Assembly (NCBI GenBank): GCA_964431965.1
Contig: CAYSLU010000013.1
Coordinates: forward strand, 1-64,000
Direction of reading: 5' to 3'
Length of the DNA stretch: 64,000 nt
From: CAYSLU01 sp964431965
GTDB taxonomy: Bacteria; Verrucomicrobiota; Kiritimatiellia; CAIKKV01; CAYSLU01
The notes beneath the pieces were generated by a model. It was not told where the DNA came from. It worked only from the letters and a program-made list of their open reading frames with translations, and searched no databases. The translations under genes were made by a program, and so were the position numbers. Shown here in pieces: positions 34,519 through 43,250 of the stretch; the stretch's first letter is position 1; each line of letters begins with the position of its first letter.

Positions 34519-36450
34519 TCAACGGGCCGCGCCGTCTGTCAGCCGGTACACCCAGAGGTCCACCTCCGGGAACTGAAGTGCCGGCGCGGCCATGCGGAGA
34601 AAGCCGGGCGAGTCGGAGGGTGCGGGCAGCACCAGGTATCGCACGCCCAGCGCGCGCCACACGTCGGATGTCGGGCTGATCGTGACCGCATAGGCGTCGA
34701 ACGCCGTGAGCGCGAACCGGGCTTGCGCGGTTTCGCCCGTGGCGAGCGCCATGTGGCCGTAGCGATTGTAGACGGCGGCGCCGTCGCCGCTCGGATCCAG
34801 GACGCGCATCAGCTCCGGGTCCGGCACCACGCGCGTTCCATTGAGGACCGTGGCGCCCGCCGCCTTCAGGTAGTTGGCGAACAGGTAGTTGCCGTAGACG
34901 GCCCAGCGGGCGCCGGGCTCGGCGGCGGCCAGGCGGCTCGCCTCCCGGTGCAGGCGGGTCTGGGCGATGGGGGCGAGGCCGCGGGCCAGCGGGTTGACGA
35001 GGGCGTGGGCGATAAGCGTGGGCGCCACGACGCAGGCGGCCAGGACCGCGATCCGGCCCGACCAGATGGCGTAGCCCGCGCCGCCGGCGGCGAGCGTCAC
35101 GAGTGCGATCCGGCCGCCGGACAGGAGTTCGGGGGCCGACGGCCGGAGGGCGATGCCGACGGCCAGGGCCATCGCGGCCAGCGCGACGCCGGCGGCGATG
35201 GCCGGCGCATGGGCCCGGCGGCCGGTGCGCCCGGCGGCGCAGACCGTACACCACAGCACGCTGGCCACGCCGAGGCCGAGCATGGCCCGGGCGGAGGGGA
35301 CCAGCGCCAGGCCGGTGATCCGGGCGAGCGGGGCGGGCCAGCCGAACACGATCCACGCGAACAGGGCGATGGTGTAGAGCGCGAGGGCCATCTCGATGGG
35401 GCGGACTGGCCGCCGGCGCACAGCGTCCCAGGCCAGTGCGGCGAGGGGGAGGGGAAAGAGGAGGACAAAGCGGCTGGCCTCGCAGACATTCGGATAGGGA
35501 CGGGGATGGGCCCCTTCGGACATCCAGACATCGAACAGCCCGCCGAACGCCTGTGCGAGCGTGCTGTCGCCGCCGGCCGCTACGCGGGCGCCGGGGTAGA
35601 CGGTGGCGTGGACGAGGGCCAGCGGCTCGGATGCCTGCAGGAAGTAGGACGCCGAAAGCGCCAGCCCGGCGGCGACCGCGGCGGCGGCCGGCAGCCAGGT
35701 CCACCGGCGGGTGCCGCGGGGAATCCGGGCGGCCACGAGGACGACGCACAGCCAGGCCAGCGGGATCTGGAACGGAGGGTAGCAGCTCATCGTGAAGTTG
35801 AGCGCCGCCGCCGCTGCGAGCGCGGCGGCCGCGACGGATCGGGCGGGGCGGCCGGCCGTCAGGGACCCGATGAGGCCGGCGGTCATCAGGGCCCAGGAGC
35901 CGAGCATCTCGGGCAGAGCCGAGGGGGAGGAGAACCACCACTGGACAAACGCCGACCCTGAGATCCAGGCGGCGCCGACGGCTGCGGCGCCGGGGCGGCC
36001 GGTCAGGACGAGCAGCAGGGCGAAGCAGCCGCCGGCGAGGAGGATGGCCTTCATCAGCCAGTAGAACGCGAAGGCCCGCTCCGCGTCCAAGGCAAAGAAT
36101 CCCCAGAACTGCGGGCGGAAGACGGCGCTCCAGTGACGGATCGGCACGTTCATCAGCATCGTGGTCCGGCCGGGGCCCCAGGCGGGATTGACGAGCGGAC
36201 AGGAGGGGCTCCGGTTCAGCTGGCTGAGGATGGCCGGCGTCACGACCGACCACTCGTCGATGCGGATGAATCGCGGCGTGCCAGCGACGACTCCGTCGTC
36301 CGGCGTCCGGCCCGGGAAGCCGGAGTTCCAGATACCGATCGAGGACCCGTGAAGCCGCGCCAGCGTGCCGGCCGCGAGGAGGGCCAGCGCGACGAATCCG
36401 GCGGCGGCAAGCGTCCGGTGGATCGGCGCGGCGGAGTGGACGGTCGACAC
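34519..36450 (-). CDS. Large multi-pass membrane protein, possibly GT-C glycosyltransferase
   Basis: A 643-residue integral membrane protein with about 12 to 14 hydrophobic segments. An extracytoplasmic loop near the N terminus holds GRTPDDGVVAGTPRFIRIDEWSVVTP, with an Asp-Glu pair typical of GT-C fold transferases. The C terminus (about 480-643) is soluble. The start is GTG 36450 with GGGAGG upstream; an earlier in-frame ATG lies in the aldolase gene. Function is unknown; lipid-linked sugar transfer is a guess based on topology. It lies between the aldolase (17-nt gap) and GDPD (29-nt gap). Confidence 0.75.
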   Translation of the reverse strand: MSTVHSAAPIHRTLAAAGFVALALLAAGTLARLHGSSIGIWNSGFPGRTPDDGVVAGTPRFIRIDEWSVVTPAILSQLNRSPSCPLVNPAWGPGRTTMLMNVPIRHWSAVFRPQFWGFFALDAERAFAFYWLMKAILLAGGCFALLLVLTGRPGAAAVGAAWISGSAFVQWWFSSPSALPEMLGSWALMTAGLIGSLTAGRPARSVAAAALAAAAALNFTMSCYPPFQIPLAWLCVVLVAARIPRGTRRWTWLPAAAAVAAGLALSASYFLQASEPLALVHATVYPGARVAAGGDSTLAQAFGGLFDVWMSEGAHPRPYPNVCEASRFVLLFPLPLAALAWDAVRRRPVRPIEMALALYTIALFAWIVFGWPAPLARITGLALVPSARAMLGLGVASVLWCTVCAAGRTGRRAHAPAIAAGVALAAMALAVGIALRPSAPELLSGGRIALVTLAAGGAGYAIWSGRIAVLAACVVAPTLIAHALVNPLARGLAPIAQTRLHREASRLAAAEPGARWAVYGNYLFANYLKAAGATVLNGTRVVPDPELMRVLDPSGDGAAVYNRYGHMALATGETAQARFALTAFDAYAVTISPTSDVWRALGVRYLVLPAPSDSPGFLRMAAPALQFPEVDLWVYRLTDGAAR

Positions 36451-36467
36451 GGCTGACCTCCCGCTAT

Positions 36468-37121
36468 TCAGACCGCCTTGCCGGTGTTCTCGGCCCGCAG
36501 GGACATGAGGTGGGCGGCGTCTGACTTGGAGAGCGGCTGAAGCCGGTCGCCCGTGTCGAGGATGATCCGGCACGCGAGTTCAAAGAAGGCGGCGCGCTGG
36601 AGGGCCTCCTCGTAGTCCTGTCCCACCGTGACCTGCCCGTGGTTTCGCATGACGACGAGGTTGTGGTGGATCACGGAGGCGATCACCGCCTCGGAGAGGG
36701 TGGCCGAGCCGGGGAGGTAGAAGGGCACCGTCCCGACGGGGCCGACATAGTAGGGGATCTCGGGGATGACAAAGTAGTTCGGCGGATCGCCGGCGCGGCA
36801 GGCCAAGGCCGTGGCGCAGGGCGAGTGGAAGTGGAGCACGACGTTCACTTCCGGCCGCTTGCGCATCGCGCCGGAGTGGAAGCCGGCTTCCATGGATGGG
36901 CGGACCGCGCCGAGGGGGGTGGCGTCGGCGATCCGGCAGACGGCGACCTGCTCCGGCGTGATGGTGCCGAGCCAGCTCTGCGTGGCCGAGACGAGCATGC
37001 GGTCGCCATCGATCCGGAGCGACATGTTGCCGCTGCTGCAGCGGGTGAGCCCGTACTGGTCCACGCGGTGGCACGCCGCCACGAATGCATCGATCACGCC
37101 CGGCGAAACGGCATCGCTCAT
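36468..37121 (-). CDS. Class II aldolase/adducin family protein (fuculose-phosphate aldolase-like)
   Basis: A 217-residue zinc-dependent class II aldolase or epimerase. Zinc ligands are in VVLHFHSP and MRNHGQVTVG; the catalytic Glu lies in SMEAGFHSGAM; SSGNMSLRIDGDRMLVSATQS is the conserved N-terminal loop. Family members cleave sugar phosphates such as L-fuculose-1-phosphate, or epimerise L-ribulose-5-phosphate. It starts at ATG 37121 with GGGAGGG upstream. It lies 19 nt downstream of a sugar-isomerase-like TIM barrel, suggesting an isomerase-aldolase pair for an unusual sugar phosphate. Confidence 0.88.
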   Translation of the reverse strand: MSDAVSPGVIDAFVAACHRVDQYGLTRCSSGNMSLRIDGDRMLVSATQSWLGTITPEQVAVCRIADATPLGAVRPSMEAGFHSGAMRKRPEVNVVLHFHSPCATALACRAGDPPNYFVIPEIPYYVGPVGTVPFYLPGSATLSEAVIASVIHHNLVVMRNHGQVTVGQDYEEALQRAAFFELACRIILDTGDRLQPLSKSDAAHLMSLRAENTGKAV

Positions 37122-37140
37122 GACAGTCCCTCCCTTTTCT

Positions 37141-38355
37141 TCATGGGGTCTCCGGTCTGCGGGACGGGGCATCGACCAGCTGGTCCAGCGGCGTGCCGTC
37201 GGCGGGCACGGCCTGGCGCCAGAAGTCCGCGCTGGCTTTCATTCGCGCGAGTATGTCATCCGGAGCGTCCGCCGTTCCGCTGAACGCCTCGATGGTCAGG
37301 AAGATATCCGCGCAGCGGGGCGGCATCAGCGGATCGGGCGGCCGCTCGTACGATGCCTTCAGGGCGCGCAGCACCCGGTGCGGGTCAATGATCCCGGCGG
37401 CGTTGTGCTCGGCGGTGAACGGCTTGTGGGCGGAGGATGTGCCATCTGTCTGCTGCAGGTGCACGATGGGCGAGTAGCAGCCCAGCCGGTCGAGCCACTG
37501 ATACGGATCACCGTCCTCGTGCGAGGCGAACAGGTGCGGATGCTCCGCGGCATCGGCCAGCACGTCGGCGACCGCGCGGTCCTGCCCGGCTGCGCCCGCG
37601 CCGGCCGCGGCGCGCAGCGCCGCCCGGGCGCGCTCGGATCCAGCCCATGGCATCCGGGCCGGCGGCGAGCCCGGCGCGCCGGCTCGCAGCCAGGCCGTCA
37701 GCGCCTCTCCGGTCGGCCGCAGGAATCGGCGCTGTCCGTACTGGTGCCCGACGTCGATGGTGACGTAGAGGGGGCAGCCGCGGCGGCGCAGGACGCCGGC
37801 GAGCATCGCGTGCGTGCCCGCGAGGGTCCATGGCGGCTGATGGGGCGAGTACATCTGCTCCACCCCCACGGTGGTGGCGCCCGCTTCGGCGCCATAGGCG
37901 GCGGCCTGCGCGAGCCGGTCGTACAGGTCCTGCTCCGCTTCCTCGAAGCGGGCCCGATCGTTCAGAACCGACTGCGGGAAGGCGTGGGCGAAGAAGCCCA
38001 GGCCCGCGTGGAGCCGACCGGCGGCCTCTGCCATGGGCTTGATCCACTGCGTCAGCAGGTGATCGCGCACCCGCCGGTCAGTGTGGGCCAGGCCGAGCGT
38101 CGCATAGGTTCCGTGCCCGGAGTAGAGGCTGACTACACGAGCGCCGGTCCGGGCCTGGGCCTCCTGGACGGCGGCGATCCAGTCGTGGCGATAGGCGGCC
38201 GGCGCGTACAGGGGATCGCACTCATTGTCCGCGCTGGCCTCGATGCAGGACAGGCCCAGTTCGTCGCGCACGATCCGGAACCACTCGTCGGGGGTCGTCC
38301 AGCGCTTTGAGGCAAAGCAGTTGTCGACGGACAGATGGATGCGCGGGTAGTTCAC
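37141..38355 (-). CDS. Sugar isomerase/epimerase-like TIM barrel protein
   Basis: A 404-residue xylose isomerase-like TIM barrel (AP endonuclease 2 fold). Metal-ligand candidates are Glu in GVEQMYSP, Asp and His in TIDVGHQYG, His in VHLQQTDG and Glu in LTIEAFSG. It is the first gene of the isomerase-aldolase-membrane-GDPD operon. The combination suggests interconversion and cleavage of a sugar or tetrulose phosphate, but the substrate is not identified. It is divergent from the sulfur operon across 223 bp. Confidence 0.8.
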   Translation of the reverse strand: MNYPRIHLSVDNCFASKRWTTPDEWFRIVRDELGLSCIEASADNECDPLYAPAAYRHDWIAAVQEAQARTGARVVSLYSGHGTYATLGLAHTDRRVRDHLLTQWIKPMAEAAGRLHAGLGFFAHAFPQSVLNDRARFEEAEQDLYDRLAQAAAYGAEAGATTVGVEQMYSPHQPPWTLAGTHAMLAGVLRRRGCPLYVTIDVGHQYGQRRFLRPTGEALTAWLRAGAPGSPPARMPWAGSERARAALRAAAGAGAAGQDRAVADVLADAAEHPHLFASHEDGDPYQWLDRLGCYSPIVHLQQTDGTSSAHKPFTAEHNAAGIIDPHRVLRALKASYERPPDPLMPPRCADIFLTIEAFSGTADAPDDILARMKASADFWRQAVPADGTPLDQLVDAPSRRPETP

Positions 38356-38578
38356 GCGGCATCGTCCGTCGTCGAGCTTCTTTCGCGTGAGCGATCAGTC
38401 AGCATGGCATCCGTGCACAGGCCGGTGGTTGAGACATCGGGCTAAAGTAGACTGCACGAACGGGTTTGGCAAGGACTGGAGAACTGGGGTCGTGCACGTC
38501 TCTCTGGACATTCGGCCGCACGGCTGGCTAGAGTGCGAGCGTGCAGCCGGAACGGAAACTGCGAAGACGGAGGATATC

Positions 38579-40663
38579 ATGAGCACATGGTGGAGGGTGG
38601 TGGCCATTGCGATGGCGGCGCTGATGGGCGTGGCTCCGTCAGCCGGGGCGGCCGGCGGCTTGCCGGGCGACGCCGAGGCGGCCACGCACGGCGACGAGGC
38701 GGCCACTCTTCAAGTGGTCAAGGAGACCGTCGAGAGCCAGCCGGACTTCGTGTTCCGGCAGTACAATCTGGCCGTGCTCTCGCACTATTCGTATCTGATC
38801 GGCAGCGGCGGCGAGGCGATTGTGGTCGACCCGGCGCGGGATATCAGCCGGTACCTCAAGGACGCCGCGGAGCTGAAGCTGAAGATCAAGTACGTCTACC
38901 TCACGCACTCGCACGCCGACTTCGTCGCCGGCCACATGGAGCTGCGCAAGGCCACCGGCGCGGAGGTGGTGATGAATGAGGACGCGGGCGCGCTCTTCCC
39001 GCACCGGCGCGTGCGCGAGGGCGACGAGATCCGGGTCGGCTCGGTGCGCGGGATCGTGATGGCGACGCCGGGCCACACGCCCGACGGCACGTGCCTGTGC
39101 GTGTTCCGGCCCGCGGATGCGCCGGCGCCGGCGTTCGTCTGCACGGGGGATACGCTGTTCATCGGCAGCGTCGGACGCCCCGACCTGATGGGCGAGGGCA
39201 TGAGCGCGGCCACGCTGGCGCGCCAGGCGTTCCGGTCGTGGACCGACAAGCTGGCGAAGCTGCCCGATGCGACGCGGATCTTCCCGGCGCACGGCGCGGG
39301 GTCGCTGTGCGGCGCGCACCTGAGCGACAAGCCCGTGTCGACGATCGGCGAGCAGCGGCGGGAGAACCCGTACCTGCAGCACGCCGGCGTCAACTCGTTC
39401 GTGATGGCCATGATCGACGGCCTGCCGGCCGCGCCCCAGTACTTCGCCCACAACGCGAAGATGAATCACGACGGTCCTCCGCTCGTGGACTGGTCGGAGA
39501 GCCTGCCTCGCCCGCTCAAGCCGACGGTGGTCTCGGAACTGCCCGACATGGGCGCTTGGATTATCGACCTCCGGGACTCGGTGGCCTTCGCCGCCGGCCA
39601 TCCGAAGGATGCGATCAACATCGGCATTCGCGGGCGCTTCGAGACGTGGACCGGCATGATGATCCCGTGGGGCGAGCCGATCGTGCTGGCCGGGTCCGAC
39701 GATGAGGTCAAGGAGGCGAGGTTCCGGCTGCACCGGATCGGGTACGACCGGCTGGCGGGCTACCTCGAGGGCGGAGTGGACGCGTGGAAGAAGGAGAAGC
39801 TGCGGATGCCGACGCTGACTCTGCTCCAGCCGGCGGATCTGTACGCACGCATGCGGGCCGGGACAGCCCCGGTGATCGTGGACGTACGCCTGCCGACCGA
39901 GTGGATGGGCCTGCGGATCGGCGATGTGCTGAACATTCCCGTCAACCGGCTGTTCATCGACGGCCGTCGGCTGGACTCCTCGATGCCTGTTCTGACGGTG
40001 TGCAACTCGGCTTATCGGTCGAGCATGGGGGCCTCGGTGCTGCAGAAGATGGGCTTCACGAACCTGTTCAACCTGGCAGGCGGCAGCGAGGCCTGGATCG
40101 CCGCCGGGCTTCCGACTCTGAGCGCTCCGGCTGCTGGCGGGCCTGCGGCCCCGGCGGGCGCGGCCGCTTCCGGGAGCCGCGTCAATCTGCCGGAAGGAGT
40201 TGGCGCCCCGGATCTGGCGCAGCGGCTGATGGATCTGCCGGGAACGGTCGAGATCGTGGACATCCGGCCGGCTTGGCAGTTCGCCGAGTTCAGCATCCCG
40301 GGGTCCGCCAATGTGTCCGTCGAGCAACTGCTGCTGTCGCCGGTATCGCCCGCACCGGCTGACGCGCGACCGCTGGTCATCGTATCGCGCGACGGCTATG
40401 TGGCCGCCGCCGCGGGCGGCGTGCTGAGCCAGAGAAGCGGGCGCTCGATCCGGTACCTGGTGGGAGGGGCTCAGCAGTACTACGATCAGGTGATGCGCCC
40501 CGCCGGCATCATGAGCGAGAAGTCGCCCCTGCCGGCCGTCTCCCCGCCGCCGGCGGCCCCGAAGCCCGGCGCCCCTGCTGCGGCGCCCCCGCCCGCGGCG
40601 CCCCCGTCGCCACCGGCTGCATCACCGCCGGTGGCTGCACCGAAGAAAAGCGCGGGCTGCTGA
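38579..40663 (+). CDS. Exported CstB-like persulfide dioxygenase-rhodanese with three rhodanese domains and C-terminal Cys tail
   Basis: A 694-residue protein with a Sec signal peptide (MSTWWRVVAIAMAALMGVAPSAGA). Domains: metallo-beta-lactamase persulfide dioxygenase (about 45-290; THSHADFVAGH at 109-119, TPGHTPDG, CTGDTLFIGSVGR), rhodanese 1 (about 320-405) with Ala371 where Cys should be, rhodanese 2 (about 415-512) with active Cys475 in CNSAYRSS, rhodanese 3 (about 535-640) with Ser603 instead of Cys. The first two-thirds match the CstB plan (dioxygenase, pseudo-rhodanese, active rhodanese). A Pro/Ala-rich tail (about 650-690) ends in KKSAGC, so Cys694 is the last residue. It heads the sulfur operon. 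A longer in-frame start has no good site. Confidence 0.9.
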   Translation: MSTWWRVVAIAMAALMGVAPSAGAAGGLPGDAEAATHGDEAATLQVVKETVESQPDFVFRQYNLAVLSHYSYLIGSGGEAIVVDPARDISRYLKDAAELKLKIKYVYLTHSHADFVAGHMELRKATGAEVVMNEDAGALFPHRRVREGDEIRVGSVRGIVMATPGHTPDGTCLCVFRPADAPAPAFVCTGDTLFIGSVGRPDLMGEGMSAATLARQAFRSWTDKLAKLPDATRIFPAHGAGSLCGAHLSDKPVSTIGEQRRENPYLQHAGVNSFVMAMIDGLPAAPQYFAHNAKMNHDGPPLVDWSESLPRPLKPTVVSELPDMGAWIIDLRDSVAFAAGHPKDAINIGIRGRFETWTGMMIPWGEPIVLAGSDDEVKEARFRLHRIGYDRLAGYLEGGVDAWKKEKLRMPTLTLLQPADLYARMRAGTAPVIVDVRLPTEWMGLRIGDVLNIPVNRLFIDGRRLDSSMPVLTVCNSAYRSSMGASVLQKMGFTNLFNLAGGSEAWIAAGLPTLSAPAAGGPAAPAGAAASGSRVNLPEGVGAPDLAQRLMDLPGTVEIVDIRPAWQFAEFSIPGSANVSVEQLLLSPVSPAPADARPLVIVSRDGYVAAAAGGVLSQRSGRSIRYLVGGAQQYYDQVMRPAGIMSEKSPLPAVSPPPAAPKPGAPAAAPPPAAPPSPPAASPPVAAPKKSAGC

Positions 40664-40676
40664 GGAGGGAAATCTC

Positions 40677-41204
40677 ATGGCTTCCGATAATCGACATGTG
40701 CCGTACTGGTCGCCCTACGCGGCCGGTTTTGGCTTGGGCGTGACGCTGTTGCTGTCGTTCTGGCTGCTGGGCGCCGGGCTGGGGGCGTCGGGCGGCCTGG
40801 CGCGGATGGCCGCATGGGCTCAGCACCTGGTCGCTCCGGCGCGCGTGGAGGCATCGGCCTATTTCGGGCCGTGGTTCGCGGCAGGCGCGCCGCACGTGCT
40901 GGCCTATTACCTGGTATTCATGGCCGTCGGCGTGTTCGTCGGGGGGCTCCTCTCGGCGATCGGGTCGGGGCGCGTCCGCCCGATGGTGGAGCGCGGGCCG
41001 CGCGTGACGCCGGGCGTCCGCCTGGCGCTGGCGCTGGCGGGCGGGGTGATCGTGGGGTTCGCCAGCCGGCTGGCTCGGGGCTGCACCTCGGGGCAGGCCC
41101 TTACGGGAACCGCGATGCTCCTGACGGGAAGCGTGATCTTCCTGGTCTGCATCTTTATCGGCGCCTACCTGACGGCATTCTTTGTGCGGAGGGAATGGCT
41201 GTGA
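40677..41204 (+). CDS. YeeE/YedE-family transporter, first half (PmpA-like)
   Basis: A 175-residue membrane protein with four hydrophobic segments. The conserved Cys motif RLARGCTSGQALTG of YeeE/YedE (TsuA) sulfur-compound transporters lies near residue 135. It is half-size; the second half is encoded by the next gene, as in split PmpA/PmpB systems. It likely moves thiosulfate or a related sulfur compound across the inner membrane. It is 13 nt downstream of the CstB-like gene, and its stop overlaps the next start. Confidence 0.88.
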   Translation: MASDNRHVPYWSPYAAGFGLGVTLLLSFWLLGAGLGASGGLARMAAWAQHLVAPARVEASAYFGPWFAAGAPHVLAYYLVFMAVGVFVGGLLSAIGSGRVRPMVERGPRVTPGVRLALALAGGVIVGFASRLARGCTSGQALTGTAMLLTGSVIFLVCIFIGAYLTAFFVRREWL

Positions 41205-43237
41205 GCGGAACCCTTTACTCCCTCGACATGCTGAACACGCCGGTCGGATTCGCCATGGCCGGCCTGATCGGAATCCTGTTCGGCCTGTTCCTCGAGCAGG
41301 CCGGCTTCGGCAGCAGCCGGCGCCTCACGGGCATTTTCTACTTCCGGGACATGGCCGTGCTGAAGGTGATGTTCACGGCGGTGGTGACGGCCATGGTGGG
41401 CTACCCGTATCTGTCGGCGTTCGGCTGGGTGAAGCCGGGACAGCTCTATCTGCTGGACACGTACTGGGGCGCCCAGATCGTGGGCGGGCTCATCTTTGGC
41501 GTCGGCTTTGTGATGGGCGGCTGGTGCCCGGGCACCGCCTTTGTGGGGCTGGCCAGCGCCAAGTGGGATGCCTTGGTGTTCCTGGCTGGCGCCGTGGGCG
41601 GCTCCGTCCTGTTCAGCGAGGTGTATCCGGCGGTCGAGCGGCTGTACAACGGCCAGTGCGCCGGGCCGCTCTTCCTGGCCGACTCGCTTGGCGTCTCGAC
41701 GCCGGCTGTCGTGTTGGGCATGTGCATCGCGGCCGTGCTGGCGTTTGCGGGCGCGACATGGCTGGAGAGCCGGTTCGGCGAGCGTCCCCGGCCCGAGGCG
41801 GGGGAGCGGCTGCGGAACCGGCTGGCTGCGCTGGCGCTGATGGCGCTGGCGGCCGGCACGTTCGCGCTTCCGGCGCCCAGAGCGGCCGGCGGGGGAGAGG
41901 CGACGGCTACCGCGGCGCCGGCCCGCGGGGCGGCAGATGCCGGCCTTCTGGCTGCGGTGGACCGGGGCGAGGATCACGTGGAGCCGCTGGATCTGGCCGC
42001 GCGCATGATGGCCGGGGAGCCCGGCCTGACCGTGGTGGACATCCGGTCGCCTGAAGCGTTCTCCTCGTTTCACCTGCGCGGGGCGGTGAGCATCCCTCTC
42101 GACCGGCTGATGGCCGAGGCGGCGGGGCGGGTGCCGAGGACGGGCACGGTCGTCCTCTACTCAAACGGCACGACGCACGCGGCGCAGGCCTGGATGGCCC
42201 TGCGCCAGGCGGGGTGGACGAACGTGCTCGTGCTGACCGACGGGATTCTCGCGTTCTGGCGCGAGTGCCTGACGCCGCCCTCGCTCGCCGACGTCACCGA
42301 CGAGCGGTCGGCGCGCGCGCAGTCCGCGGCATTCGCTGCTCGACGGGCGTGGTTTCTCGCCCCTGCAGCGCCGGCCAAGCCGGCGCCCCAGCCGCCGCCT
42401 CCTCCCGCGCTGGCAGAGCCCGGCCTCGCAGCCCGCGTGGTGTCCACGGACTGGCTGGCCTCCGAGCTCGACGATCCGCGGATCCGCATCGTCGACGCGC
42501 GGGCCAAGAGCACGGCGTATACGACGGCGCACCTTCCCGGCGCCGTGTACCTGGGATACGACGGGGTGCGCGGGACCGTGGAAGGCAGCCCCACGATGGT
42601 GCTTCCGGCCGCCGAGCTGGCCGGAGTCTTCGGTCGGCTGGGGATCGCCACGGGCCACACCGTGATCGTGTACAGCGACACGATTCGCGACGCGACGCTG
42701 GTCGGCATGGCGCTCGCGCGGGTGGGGCATCGCTCGTTCGCGATTCTTCACGGCGGGTACGACAAGTGGGTGGCCGAGAAGCGGCCGGTGACGTCGGCCA
42801 TCCCGGTGGTTGCGGCGGCGCGCTACGAGCCGACTCCGGGAGCGGATGCCTTCACGGCTTCGACGGAGGACGTCGCGGCCGCGATGCGGGACGGCCGAAC
42901 GGCGATTCTCGATGTGCGTCCGGCGGAGTTCTTCACCGGGAAGAAGACCGACGAGGCGCGAGCGGGGCACATTCCCGGCGCCGTGAACCGCGAGTTCAAG
43001 ATGGACCTGCTTCCGGAGAAGGAGCTGTGGCTGTCGGCGGATCTGATCCGCGCCGCCTACGAGAAGCTGGGCATCCGCGAGGATACGCCCGTGATCGTGC
43101 ACTGCCGGACCGGGCACCAGGCGAGCCAGACGTATTTCACCCTGAAGCACCTGCTGGGACTGAAGGACGTCCGCTGGTACGACGGCTCCTGGGCCGTGTG
43201 GGCCGCGCGCCCCGACCTGCCGGTCGCGGGCCCCTGA
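41201..43237 (+). CDS. YeeE/YedE transporter second half fused to three rhodanese domains
   Basis: A 678-residue fusion. Residues 1 to about 190 form the PmpB-like half (GWCPGTAFVG, Cys109; Cys153 in NGQCAGP). A signal-anchor-like segment (about 206-228) and an Ala/Gly linker put the rest outside the cytoplasm. Rhodanese 1 (about 262-355) has Ser321 where Cys should be (LYSNGTTH). Rhodanese 2 (about 412-530) has Ser492. Rhodanese 3 (about 552-675) has the active Cys635 in HCRTGHQ. So again one functional of three. GTG 41201 overlaps the previous stop (GTGA) and has GGAGGG about 7 nt upstream; ATG 41195 is too close to that site. Confidence 0.9.
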   Translation: MSGTLYSLDMLNTPVGFAMAGLIGILFGLFLEQAGFGSSRRLTGIFYFRDMAVLKVMFTAVVTAMVGYPYLSAFGWVKPGQLYLLDTYWGAQIVGGLIFGVGFVMGGWCPGTAFVGLASAKWDALVFLAGAVGGSVLFSEVYPAVERLYNGQCAGPLFLADSLGVSTPAVVLGMCIAAVLAFAGATWLESRFGERPRPEAGERLRNRLAALALMALAAGTFALPAPRAAGGGEATATAAPARGAADAGLLAAVDRGEDHVEPLDLAARMMAGEPGLTVVDIRSPEAFSSFHLRGAVSIPLDRLMAEAAGRVPRTGTVVLYSNGTTHAAQAWMALRQAGWTNVLVLTDGILAFWRECLTPPSLADVTDERSARAQSAAFAARRAWFLAPAAPAKPAPQPPPPPALAEPGLAARVVSTDWLASELDDPRIRIVDARAKSTAYTTAHLPGAVYLGYDGVRGTVEGSPTMVLPAAELAGVFGRLGIATGHTVIVYSDTIRDATLVGMALARVGHRSFAILHGGYDKWVAEKRPVTSAIPVVAAARYEPTPGADAFTASTEDVAAAMRDGRTAILDVRPAEFFTGKKTDEARAGHIPGAVNREFKMDLLPEKELWLSADLIRAAYEKLGIREDTPVIVHCRTGHQASQTYFTLKHLLGLKDVRWYDGSWAVWAARPDLPVAGP

Positions 43238-43250
43238 GGGGGGAGATGGC

